A stretch of DNA of 64,000 nucleotides, taken from positions 434,001-498,000 of the forward strand of contig OZ253663.1 of NCBI GenBank assembly GCA_965263215.1, in the 5' to 3' direction. Position numbers and translations under genes: made by a program. Positions 48,805 to 57,416 of this stretch are shown here, piece by piece. Origin of the DNA: UBA1672 sp965263215 (lineage in GTDB: Bacteria > Pseudomonadota > Alphaproteobacteria > Micavibrionales > Micavibrionaceae). Under the pieces are notes generated by a model. The model saw nothing but the letters and a program-made list of their open reading frames with translations, was not told where the DNA came from and ran no database searches. The first letter of the stretch is position 1. Each line of letters starts with the position of its first letter.

Positions 48805-51045
48805 ATGCTAGCCCGCCGTTTCATGTTCTTGATTATACCTCTCGCTATTTTTATTTTGGCGGCGTGTGACGATTCGAGCAACGCAAATGCCCAAGCGGAA
48901 AAAGCCGCAAAGCAATTCCTTCAAAAACCAAATCAAAAATTTGAGGGTCTCATTGATGGCAGATCATCTTTTAGGCTTGTGAGCGTTTCTGTTAAGCAAG
49001 GCGAGGGTGAAAAAGTTTCAGGAACGTTGAATTTAGGGGAATCACAGGAACATAGTTCAATCAATTTGAAAACCGATATAGATATTCCGTTAGATGGTAA
49101 GTTTGATCCATATACCGGTGTGGCAAGCCTGACGACACAATCAGGGGAAAAAACAGGCGAAGTTATTATCGAGATCGCACAAACGGAGCAGGGCGCATTA
49201 GGGACATTTTATAGGACAAGCCGAGCAGGATATAAGAGCTCTATGATTGCCAAAGCCGTTTTTGTTTTACCGGCGCAAGCGGGACAGCGTGCCCATATCC
49301 AAAAAACATTATCGGCGCTGAGTGATCGCAAATTTGATCCGATAAGCGGTAACTGCCCAAGCAATGTACAGGCGTGGATAGATGCTGCCCTCGATATTCG
49401 TAAAACCGCAAAATATTCGTGGGAAAATCTAAAAACCTTTGATATTCCTGAATTTAAGGCGGCGTTTGGCCAGACATACGACGCAATTGATTCACAAGGT
49501 TTGAAAAAGGCGCAGGGCCTGTTGAGTGATGCGTGTGTTCCTGAGGACAGGGCTAAGGCTGGCCATGTCAGACAATTATCTCATATGGTTGCGGATGCAC
49601 GTACTTATAAAGATATGCAATATCGTCGATTTGAAAAACCGATTGTACAGGCATGGGCAGACAGGATGATCGGCCTTGTATCCAGTGAAGTCGCGTTGGA
49701 TGATACGCAACTTACATTTATACAAACCCATTGGCAGAGTTTTAGAATATCATCCTATGGTCATGATTTTCGGAAGCTTAAAACCTTATTGGCAGAGCGC
49801 CGTAAATTAAAAAAACAGCGTGAATTGCGTCTTTCACGTCTTGATCTGATGGAAAATTATAAAGACAGATTTGATTTAATGTATTTAACCGCCCTTGCAC
49901 AGATCAGGGAATATCCGGATACAAAGGAATTGGTACAAGCCAAATTGGATGAGCATTTGGTAGGCGCGTCCAGTGAATATGTAAGCAATGCCCGTAACGC
50001 CGAGCATTTGAAATATATGATTTCATGGTCAACCAATATTGATAATGGCATGGACTGTCATTTGTCATCGTCATCAGACTGTCAGAAAATTTCGAAAGTC
50101 TTTAAGGCAGGCACTTCCGAAGTTGCCGCAAAGCTTGCTCCGAAGATGGCTGATCGTGCGGATCGTGAGCTTGAGGGTAAAGACAAAACGCTTGAAGATC
50201 TTGCGCAGCATGTCAAAACGGCGGAAAGCATAAGATTCAGATATCGCGATGGTTTGAGTGTCGGTGATTTGTCGAAAAAATGGGAGGACATGACCCGGAA
50301 ACGGCAAAAACTGCAAAAAGCACTTTATTATGAGCTTTATGACGTGATAGAGCCGCTCACAAATGCCAAAGCAATCGTACAATTTGAAAAGGCATATTTC
50401 TTAGAAGATGATTTAGAGCAATGGTATTTTAGGAAAATTGATAAACTCCTGAGCGAAAAACTTAAGACCCATGCGCCGTTCCGCTCTTTACCATCAGGCG
50501 AATATCTGGATGCGCTGGTCAGTAAAGATTGGGCAGAGTTACGAAAATTGGACGAAGAATATACGCAAGGGTTTAAACCTATCTTCGCTCTGGCGGGACA
50601 GGCCATGTCCATGATTAGTAAATCTGCAGGGGCGGGAATGGCCGGTATGGCGAAAAACACAACGGCAGTGAACGCGGCTTTTGCGACCTATATGCTGGAC
50701 TATCAAAATGCTTATAAGGGCTGTTTGGGGGCAGATCCGGTAGAGGCCCGCGTCAGCAAGACCACGACCGAAATTAAAAAAAATGAGTTTGGCTTTGAGA
50801 TTTCACGGTCATCATGGACGAATAATGATGATTATAAAATTCCCAGACGTCTTGCACCGCACTTTGAAAAATTGTGGCGCTCTGATTTCAGGCAAGGCGA
50901 TCCGTTGATGACGGATGCGTTGTTTAATGATGCACGTATTTCAAAACTGGTGCGCGGTGTAAAAGAAGTGATGAAAAAATATCCTTGCGATGATCCGTCT
51001 GTAAAGGCACTGGAACAAGGCATGATCCAGTATTACGCGCGCTAA
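48805..51045 (+). CDS. large hypothetical lipoprotein
   Basis: A 746-residue protein with a lipoprotein signal (RRF, then a hydrophobic stretch, lipobox LAAC with Cys21). The mature part starts with a beta-type domain to about residue 170, followed by a long charged, mostly helical region to the end; Cys occur in scattered pairs. No family recognised. GGAGACTTT precedes the ATG. It probably sits in the periplasm, anchored to a membrane. It is divergent from secB. Confidence 0.6.
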   Translation: MLARRFMFLIIPLAIFILAACDDSSNANAQAEKAAKQFLQKPNQKFEGLIDGRSSFRLVSVSVKQGEGEKVSGTLNLGESQEHSSINLKTDIDIPLDGKFDPYTGVASLTTQSGEKTGEVIIEIAQTEQGALGTFYRTSRAGYKSSMIAKAVFVLPAQAGQRAHIQKTLSALSDRKFDPISGNCPSNVQAWIDAALDIRKTAKYSWENLKTFDIPEFKAAFGQTYDAIDSQGLKKAQGLLSDACVPEDRAKAGHVRQLSHMVADARTYKDMQYRRFEKPIVQAWADRMIGLVSSEVALDDTQLTFIQTHWQSFRISSYGHDFRKLKTLLAERRKLKKQRELRLSRLDLMENYKDRFDLMYLTALAQIREYPDTKELVQAKLDEHLVGASSEYVSNARNAEHLKYMISWSTNIDNGMDCHLSSSSDCQKISKVFKAGTSEVAAKLAPKMADRADRELEGKDKTLEDLAQHVKTAESIRFRYRDGLSVGDLSKKWEDMTRKRQKLQKALYYELYDVIEPLTNAKAIVQFEKAYFLEDDLEQWYFRKIDKLLSEKLKTHAPFRSLPSGEYLDALVSKDWAELRKLDEEYTQGFKPIFALAGQAMSMISKSAGAGMAGMAKNTTAVNAAFATYMLDYQNAYKGCLGADPVEARVSKTTTEIKKNEFGFEISRSSWTNNDDYKIPRRLAPHFEKLWRSDFRQGDPLMTDALFNDARISKLVRGVKEVMKKYPCDDPSVKALEQGMIQYYAR

Positions 51046-51057
51046 ACGTGGTTTTTC

Positions 51058-51531
51058 TTAAGATTGATCTTTGTCATCTACCGTTTCGTATTCGGCTTCG
51101 ATAATGGTTGGGTCTTGAACGCGGCCATTATCATTGGCGTCTTGGAAGCCGCCTTGTTGACCTGTGGTAAAACTACTCGCTGTGAACTTGCCGGATTGCT
51201 GTAGCTTCTCACGCAATTTATTACGGAACGCAGGGACGAGCAACGCAAAGCCAAGCGCATCAGTGATAAAGCCCGGTGTGATCAGCGTCGCACCCGCCGC
51301 AACAAGACACAAACCATCAAACAATTCTTTCGATGGAATTTGTCCCTTCTGTAGGGATTGGTTCGCCGAGCCAATGGTTCTGATGCCTTGATATTTAACA
51401 ATGGCACCACCAAGGATAGCGGTGAACAACGCGAACAACAGCGCAGTGCCCAGACCGATTTTATCGCTGACGCTGATAAAAACCATAATCTCACTGAACG
51501 GGATAAGTATAAAAAGTACAAAAAACGGCAT
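51058..51531 (-). CDS. fxsA: FxsA family membrane protein
   Basis: A 157-residue inner-membrane protein with three or four helices, starting MPFFVLFILIPFSEIMVFI. The family core GLGTALLFALFTAILGGAIVKYQG, with core TAILGGAIVKYQG, and LLVAAGA..LITPGFITDALGFALLVP are clear. The start at 51531 has AGGAAAA six bases upstream. E. coli FxsA affects F-plasmid exclusion of phage T7; its general role is unknown. Divergent from the Tim44-like gene, as is usual in this class. Confidence 0.85.
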   Translation of the reverse strand: MPFFVLFILIPFSEIMVFISVSDKIGLGTALLFALFTAILGGAIVKYQGIRTIGSANQSLQKGQIPSKELFDGLCLVAAGATLITPGFITDALGFALLVPAFRNKLREKLQQSGKFTASSFTTGQQGGFQDANDNGRVQDPTIIEAEYETVDDKDQS

Positions 51532-51654
51532 GGCTGTTTTCCTAATATCGTTTGTAGGCACTAGCTTTATCACACTAAAAACGGTGGTAAAATGATTTTA
51601 TTCACGCTAAGGTCAGGCGAATAAAGAACCACCGCGAAACAAGGGAATTTTCAA

Positions 51655-52380
51655 GTGGCTGTAGAATTAATGGTTTATGCTTTGATTGCCGCCGGATTAA
51701 TCTTCTGGCTGCGCAGTATTTTGGGAACGCGTTCAGATGATGAACCGCATATTTCCTCGCCTAAGCTGGAACTGGGTGATGATGGTAAGATTGTTGGCAT
51801 TGGTGGCCAAGATGGTGATCGTGCGGAAGATAAGCTCGCCTTGATTGAAGAGCTTGCCGAGAATACAAAAGGTAATATGGGCATCGTGAACCGCGCGGCG
51901 CAAGACGGCCTTGCTGCTATTGTTAAGGCAGACCGCAGTTTCGATATTTATGTCTTCCTTCAGGCGGCGCAAGATGCGTTTGTTTTCACGGTTGAATCTT
52001 TCGCCGATGGTGATCGTGATACACTGCAAGACCTTCTAAGTCCGCAAGTATTCGAAGCGTTTAATGGCGCGATAGACGAGCGCGAAAAGGCTGGTGAGGT
52101 TATGCAAACTGAAATTCAGTCTATTCAGAAATCAGAAGTGGTGGAAGCCAAGATCAGCGGCAAAACGGCGTTGGTGACTGTACGTTTCTGGGCAGATGAA
52201 GTCTCTGTCACGAAAGATGAAGACGGCGAAATTGTACATGGCCACCCTGATAAAGTGACGCAAATGCGCGATGTTTGGACGTTCTCTCGTGATGTTAAAT
52301 CCCGCGATCCGCGTTGGTTAATTGTTGAAACACGCGAAGATGGCGTCAATGACAATGAGACCATCCCCAATACGCATTAG
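51655..52380 (+). CDS. Tim44-domain (TimA/Tim44-like) protein
   Basis: A 241-residue protein with an N-terminal membrane helix (ELMVYALIAAGLIFWLRSIL) and a C-terminal Tim44-like domain from about residue 95 (FLQAAQDAFVFTVESFADGD, ending VWTFSRDVKSRDPRWLIVETR). Alphaproteobacterial homologues are the bacterial relatives of mitochondrial Tim44. A GTG start is used because AAGGGAA lies eight bases upstream; an ATG five codons later is possible. Confidence 0.85.
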   Translation: MAVELMVYALIAAGLIFWLRSILGTRSDDEPHISSPKLELGDDGKIVGIGGQDGDRAEDKLALIEELAENTKGNMGIVNRAAQDGLAAIVKADRSFDIYVFLQAAQDAFVFTVESFADGDRDTLQDLLSPQVFEAFNGAIDEREKAGEVMQTEIQSIQKSEVVEAKISGKTALVTVRFWADEVSVTKDEDGEIVHGHPDKVTQMRDVWTFSRDVKSRDPRWLIVETREDGVNDNETIPNTH

Positions 52381-52418
52381 GGATTTTCGTTTTCAGGCGT
52401 GCATGATACAAATAATGC

Positions 52419-53603
52419 ATGCGCAAATTACTTTTATTCTTATGTTTTTTTCTGATGGCTTGCGACGATGCGGAGCAAGTACAACCGACACCCGTACCTG
52501 AAGATAAGCCACCGGAACTTGTCCTGACACAGGGCAGCTATGCTGATCTTCCAAACTGGAGCGGTGATGATTTTGCGGGCTTTATCAAGGCGTTTGATCG
52601 CTCCTGCAGCCGCATTCAAAAAAACAAAGCCGATAAACCGTTTGGTGTTTTGAAGCAAGCAGGCACGTACGGCGATTGGCAGGCGATATGCACAAAATTC
52701 ATGGCGGGTGATGATTGGGACGCGGCTGCCTTGCAAAAGTTCTTTGAGGAGAATTTCACGCCTCATCTGGTGAGTGCGGATGAGAATGCGGTGGGGTTAT
52801 TTACGGGCTATTACGAGGCGTCGCTAAAAGGCTCCCGCACAAAGACGGATAGATACAATATCCCCCTTCATAAACGTCCCGATGATTTGGTGATGGTGCA
52901 TTTAGGGCAATTCCGTGAAGATTTAAAAGGCATCCGTATCGCTGGTCGGGTGAAAGATGGCACGCTGAAACCCTATGAATCGCGCGAGCAAATCGTTTCC
53001 GGCGACTGGCCGCATGCGGGTGAAGTGCTGCTGTGGGTGGATAGCGCGGTGGACGCCTTTTTCGTTCAGATTCAAGGCTCTGGCATTGTGCAAATGAATG
53101 ATGGCGAAACGATGCGTATTGGCTATGCGGGGCAAAACGGCCACCCTTATTACGCTATCGGGCGGGAGCTGATTAAAATAGGCGCGTTGACCAAAGAAAA
53201 CGTGTCCATGCAAAGCATCCGCAAATGGTTGCAGAGCAACCCCGACAGGGTAGATGAGGTGATGAACACCAATCAATCATATGTGTTTTTCCGTGAAATC
53301 ACAGGGGACGGGCCATTGGGGGCGGAGGGTGTGGCTTTGACCGCGCTGCGTTCATTGGCGGTTGATCGCACGCTCATTTCCTACGGTCTGCCGCTCTGGG
53401 TGGAGATTGAGCATCCTGATAAAGAACAACCGCCCATGCGCAAAATGATGGTGGCGCAGGACACGGGCGGCGCAATCACAGGCCCTGTGCGCGGGGACGT
53501 ATTTTGGGGCTATGGCGATTACGCCGAGGATATGGCCGGCAAAATGAAATCTCACGGATATTACTGGGTGATGTTGCCGAAAAAGAAAAGTGATGCACAA
53601 TGA
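52419..53603 (+). CDS. mltA: membrane-bound lytic murein transglycosylase A
   Basis: Cleaves peptidoglycan glycan strands in the periplasm, forming 1,6-anhydro-muramic ends. Lipoprotein signal with lipobox LMAC (Cys15). The MltA domain shows VGLFTGYYEASLKGS near residue 127; the 3D (Asp) domain near the C terminus has VAQDTGGAITGPVRGDVFWGYGDYAE, whose core AQDTGGAITGPVRGD contains catalytic Asp residues. Length 394. It follows the Tim44-like gene on the same strand, as in many alphaproteobacteria. Confidence 0.93.
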   Translation: MRKLLLFLCFFLMACDDAEQVQPTPVPEDKPPELVLTQGSYADLPNWSGDDFAGFIKAFDRSCSRIQKNKADKPFGVLKQAGTYGDWQAICTKFMAGDDWDAAALQKFFEENFTPHLVSADENAVGLFTGYYEASLKGSRTKTDRYNIPLHKRPDDLVMVHLGQFREDLKGIRIAGRVKDGTLKPYESREQIVSGDWPHAGEVLLWVDSAVDAFFVQIQGSGIVQMNDGETMRIGYAGQNGHPYYAIGRELIKIGALTKENVSMQSIRKWLQSNPDRVDEVMNTNQSYVFFREITGDGPLGAEGVALTALRSLAVDRTLISYGLPLWVEIEHPDKEQPPMRKMMVAQDTGGAITGPVRGDVFWGYGDYAEDMAGKMKSHGYYWVMLPKKKSDAQ

Positions 53604-54391
53604 GAGTGTTTCGAATATTCGTCCTGATTATTCTTTGTTTTATGTCTTCAACCTCTATGGCGGCTAAGGAAAGGAAAAACCCTTTTTTAGGTGTTCACAC
53701 AGATTACAAAGTTAAGGAAATAGGGCACATAAAAATTAATAATCTCGAACATCTTACAATAGAGCTGGCGACTAAGCACGCCGACGAACAAAAAAGAATG
53801 TTCCCGATTAGTAGAGTGCAATTCAGAAATGAGCGGGGCTTTGTTGTCGCATACACCCCAACCAGAGGGCAGGCGATAACGTTCTGTCGTTCAAGGTCTT
53901 CGTGCTGGGTTTTTCTATGGAAGACGGTCTATCCGTTGCCGGCAATTTTCAAGTTCGAAACGGATCAACAAACATGGATCAGGGAAGAAATTCCGCCCAT
54001 GATTTATTCTCGCTCGGGCAATGATGGGTATGGGTTTAAGGATGTTACGAATCCTATTTTCGGGCTGTTTGGTCTGATGTTATTCTTTTTTCAAAAGATT
54101 GTGTATTTCACAGTTTTGATAGTATTGACGGCTTTGCTATTTGTGCAGCTTGTGAAATTTCACGATTTACCTGAAGAACAAAAGACGTTTTTCCTGAGAA
54201 TTCTTTTAACGTTAAGTACCGCTATGTATAGTTGGTTACCAATACAGCCTTATATTATGACAGTGATAATTATACTGTTTTTTCAGAAGTTCGGCATGGC
54301 ATATTGGGGAATTCCCACAACGCACACAGTCATTGTTTCAATCGCCGTGTTTTTATTAAGCGGCGTCCGCCTGGCGAAATTAAAACATTAA
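53600..54391 (+). CDS. hypothetical membrane protein
   Basis: A 263-residue protein with a signal peptide (ends near SMAA), a soluble middle of about 140 residues and three or four C-terminal hydrophobic helices (from about residue 155). No family recognised. Its ATG overlaps the mltA stop by four bases (ATGA), so it is coupled to mltA and may act at the envelope. Tail-to-tail overlap of four bases with the PLP-enzyme gene. Confidence 0.55.
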   Translation: MRVFRIFVLIILCFMSSTSMAAKERKNPFLGVHTDYKVKEIGHIKINNLEHLTIELATKHADEQKRMFPISRVQFRNERGFVVAYTPTRGQAITFCRSRSSCWVFLWKTVYPLPAIFKFETDQQTWIREEIPPMIYSRSGNDGYGFKDVTNPIFGLFGLMLFFFQKIVYFTVLIVLTALLFVQLVKFHDLPEEQKTFFLRILLTLSTAMYSWLPIQPYIMTVIIILFFQKFGMAYWGIPTTHTVIVSIAVFLLSGVRLAKLKH

Positions 54392-55704
54392 GCCACATCT
54401 TTCGCATCTTGCGCGCCGAACACTGATCGGAAGGCGTTATCAAGATCGGCGATGATATCATCAGGATGTTCCAAACCAATCGACAGCCTGATCAAGCCAT
54501 CCTTAACGCCAACCAAATCACGTAAATCTTTGGCGACGCCCGAATGCGTCGTGGAGGCCGGATGACAGACGAGGGATTCCGTCCCGCCTAATGAGACCGC
54601 AGATTTAAACAATGATAACGCATTGATTAATTTAAATATTTGTGCCTTTGGTACATCGACTACAAAAGAGAAGGTGGAGCCGGAACCTGTGCATTGGCGT
54701 TCATATACTTCCTTATATACAGGGTCTTCAATAAAATCAGGGTGGTAAACCTCTACCGCGTGATAGGGGTTATCGGATAGCCATTGCGCGATGGCTCTGC
54801 TGCTCTCGGCGGCGCGATCCATACGAATAGCCACCGTTTCCAGTGAGCGCGAAATCATCCAGCATGTATGCGGATCAAGGTTAAGCCCCATAGAGCCGCG
54901 CATGGATTTCACCTTTTTAATCAGAGCCTTACTACCGCATACCGCGCCACCAACCAGATCGCTATGTCCGCCAATATATTTGGTCAGGGAATACACCGCC
55001 AGATCAATGCCTTGCGGCACAACGCGTTGATGCACAGGCCCCATCATGGTGTTATCACACACCGATATCGGGCGATGGCCTGTGTCTTGTTCGGTTTGGT
55101 CGATTAGATCAGACAGTAGCTTGAAATCAACCAAGGCGTTGGTCGGGTTGGCAGGGGTTTCGCAGAACACCATACCAATGCGGCCGATTGATTTTGCCTC
55201 TTCGAAGGCTTCGGTCATGACGTCTTTATTAAGCCCGTCATGAAAACTGACGGATTTGATGCCAAATTCTGAGAGGGTGTTGGCAATCAGGGTTTCTGTG
55301 CCTCCATAAAGCGGGGAGCTATGGATAATTACATCGCCCGGGCGTAAAAACCCGAACAAGGCCGCGCTGATCGCGCCCATCCCACTGGAGAGAACAGCCG
55401 CACTTTCCGAGCCTTCTAAAATAGCCATGCGGTCTTCGATAATTTCGGCGTTCGGGTGGTTAAAACGGCTATAGATCAGGCCGCCAGTCTCGCCTTCGGG
55501 GGCTTCTTTGCGCCCTGACATAACGTTGAAAAATTCTTCGCCTTCTTCGGCGGAAGAGAAAACAAAGGTCGACGTCAGGAATACGGGCGGCTTCACGGAA
55601 CCTTCTGAAAGCTTCGGATCATACCCGTAGGACATCATCAATGTTTCGGGCTTTAAGATGTGATCGCCGATTGTTTTTTTGTTGTAATTGTTCTTATCCG
55701 TCAT
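54388..55704 (-). CDS. cystathionine gamma-synthase/gamma-lyase family PLP enzyme
   Basis: A 438-residue Cys/Met-metabolism PLP enzyme. Seen: YSRFNHPNAEIIEDRMAILEG, with core YSRFNHPNAE, the phosphate-binding SSGMGAIS, the Asp of VCDNTMMGPV, and the PLP-binding Lys in YSLTKYIGGHSD. It could be methionine gamma-lyase, cystathionine gamma-lyase or gamma-synthase; the sequence alone does not decide. The ATG at 55704 has AAGG upstream and is preferred to a TTG six bases earlier. Confidence 0.88.
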   Translation of the reverse strand: MTDKNNYNKKTIGDHILKPETLMMSYGYDPKLSEGSVKPPVFLTSTFVFSSAEEGEEFFNVMSGRKEAPEGETGGLIYSRFNHPNAEIIEDRMAILEGSESAAVLSSGMGAISAALFGFLRPGDVIIHSSPLYGGTETLIANTLSEFGIKSVSFHDGLNKDVMTEAFEEAKSIGRIGMVFCETPANPTNALVDFKLLSDLIDQTEQDTGHRPISVCDNTMMGPVHQRVVPQGIDLAVYSLTKYIGGHSDLVGGAVCGSKALIKKVKSMRGSMGLNLDPHTCWMISRSLETVAIRMDRAAESSRAIAQWLSDNPYHAVEVYHPDFIEDPVYKEVYERQCTGSGSTFSFVVDVPKAQIFKLINALSLFKSAVSLGGTESLVCHPASTTHSGVAKDLRDLVGVKDGLIRLSIGLEHPDDIIADLDNAFRSVFGAQDAKDVA

Positions 55705-55776
55705 ATCCAAACCTTATCCTTCATGCGCTGTATGATAGAGTATATATAGCATTCAGGCGGGGATGAGTAAAATATC

Positions 55777-56814
55777 TTAATACGGCGCGGGGTATTGTCT
55801 GCGGACGGTTTCGATGTCTTTTAAGCATTCATCGGACAGCGTGATGTCAATGGATGCGATGTTTGATTTTAACTGCTCCATCGAGGTTGCGCCGATGATG
55901 TTGGCGGTGACGAAGGGGCGTGAATTCACGAAGGCCAGAGCCATTTGACACACATCAAGGCCGTGTTTTTTTGCAACTTTTATGTACGCCGCGACGGCCT
56001 CTTGAGAGAGTTTATTATCGCGCGGTAAGTTATTTTGAAGTGTCCAGCGGGAGCCTTTCGGGCGTTTGCCTTTCAGATATTTACCGCTGATCATGCCGGT
56101 GGCCAGTGGTGACCAAGCCAAAAGGCCGCATTGTTCGGCCAAGGCGACTTCTTGTAAATCACCATCAAATAAACGGCAAAGCAGGCTGTATTCATTTTGG
56201 ATAGAGGCCATGCGTGGCAGGCCTTTTTCTTCGGCCATGCGCAACCATTTCATTGTGCCCCACGACGTTTCGTTTGATAATCCGATATGTTTAATTTTGC
56301 CTGCTTTCACAAGCTCAGCCATTGTTTCCAAAACTTCGTGGAAATTATCTTCGACTTCGCTGAGGTGGAATTGCGGATTAAACGACCAGTGCTGTCCGAA
56401 ATGATTGGAGCCACGGTTTGGCCAGTGCAGTTGATATAAATCAATGTAATCAGTTTGCAGGCGGGTAAGTGAATCCTCAACGGCCTTTAAGATGTTTTCA
56501 CGATCAATAATGTATTTTCCGCCTCGTATCCAAGGCAGGCTGGGGCCTGCGACTTTAGAGGCCAGAATAACCTTATCGCGGTTCCCAGTTTTGGCGAACC
56601 ATGTGCCGATGATTTCCTCTGTCTTACCATAGGTATCGGCAGTGGGCGGCACGGCATACATTTCGGCGGTATCGAAGAAGTTTACGCCTTGTTCCAACGC
56701 GTAATCCATTTGCTCATGGCCTTCGGCTTCCGTATTCTGCCGCCCCCATGTCATAGTGCCGAGGCAAATTAAACTGACGTCGATGTCGGTGCGTCCGAGT
56801 TTTCTATACTGCAT
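55777..56814 (-). CDS. aldo/keto reductase (Tas-like)
   Basis: A 345-residue NADPH-dependent oxidoreductase of the aldo/keto reductase barrel. Seen: LGTMTWGRQN near residue 19, the catalytic Asp and Tyr in FFDTAEMY, Lys in LASKVAGPS, and His in YQLHWPNRGSN. The AEMYAVPPTADTYGKTEEIIG segment, core VPPTADTYGKTEE, closely recalls E. coli Tas. Substrate unknown. It lies 72 bp upstream of the PLP-enzyme gene on the same strand. Confidence 0.88.
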   Translation of the reverse strand: MQYRKLGRTDIDVSLICLGTMTWGRQNTEAEGHEQMDYALEQGVNFFDTAEMYAVPPTADTYGKTEEIIGTWFAKTGNRDKVILASKVAGPSLPWIRGGKYIIDRENILKAVEDSLTRLQTDYIDLYQLHWPNRGSNHFGQHWSFNPQFHLSEVEDNFHEVLETMAELVKAGKIKHIGLSNETSWGTMKWLRMAEEKGLPRMASIQNEYSLLCRLFDGDLQEVALAEQCGLLAWSPLATGMISGKYLKGKRPKGSRWTLQNNLPRDNKLSQEAVAAYIKVAKKHGLDVCQMALAFVNSRPFVTANIIGATSMEQLKSNIASIDITLSDECLKDIETVRRQYPAPY

Positions 56815-56822
56815 ATCTATCT

Positions 56823-57407
56823 TTATCTTTGTATGTCGTCGAGCTTAATTCTTCTGTAAGCATCAAATTCGAATTGTAGATCGCCAATGGAGTCTGGTAG
56901 CTCAGCCGGCCAGTTTAATATAAGGGGGTTTTCATTGAAATAGGGCATAGCGTTGTTCAAAAAAGCGACTTTCTCAGGGTCCATCGTCACCTTGTGCATC
57001 TGAAGTTCAGAGATTTCGAAAGTCCCTGTTTGTGGGTTGACGGCGATTTTACATCTAAAAGATTCCATCCGGTATTCACCAAAAGCGTCTGTATGGGTAT
57101 ACCAAAGTTCTAGAGAGCCATCACGTTTAGGCTTAATTTCACTGACATAAATAGAATATGGGTAGGAGACCGTTAGTTCTAACACAGTTCGGCAAATGCC
57201 GTATTGCGCAGATGCTTTATATGGCTTGAAAAGAAACCATAGAGCGTAAGCAAAAAATGCGAGAAAGCTGTATAAAGCGACCCTTTTTATTGTTTTTTTG
57301 CGTGCAGCTTTTTTCTGTGCTTTTAGTTTGTCGGCAAGCGTTTCTCTAGGCTTTTCATCCTCAACGACTGTTTGCTTAGCAATTTCTTCTTTTTCGCTAT
57401 CATCCAT
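56823..57407 (-). CDS. hypothetical single-pass membrane protein downstream of icmB
   Basis: A 194-residue protein: a charged cytoplasmic N terminus of about 44 residues rich in Lys and Glu, one hydrophobic helix (ALYSFLAFFAYALWFLF), and a periplasmic domain of about 130 residues with two Cys. No family recognised. It starts nine bases after the icmB stop on the same strand, so it belongs to the secretion operon by position and could be a lineage-specific accessory subunit. The aldo/keto reductase follows eight bases later. Confidence 0.55.
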   Translation of the reverse strand: MDDSEKEEIAKQTVVEDEKPRETLADKLKAQKKAARKKTIKRVALYSFLAFFAYALWFLFKPYKASAQYGICRTVLELTVSYPYSIYVSEIKPKRDGSLELWYTHTDAFGEYRMESFRCKIAVNPQTGTFEISELQMHKVTMDPEKVAFLNNAMPYFNENPLILNWPAELPDSIGDLQFEFDAYRRIKLDDIQR

Positions 57408-57416
57408 GTTTATATT

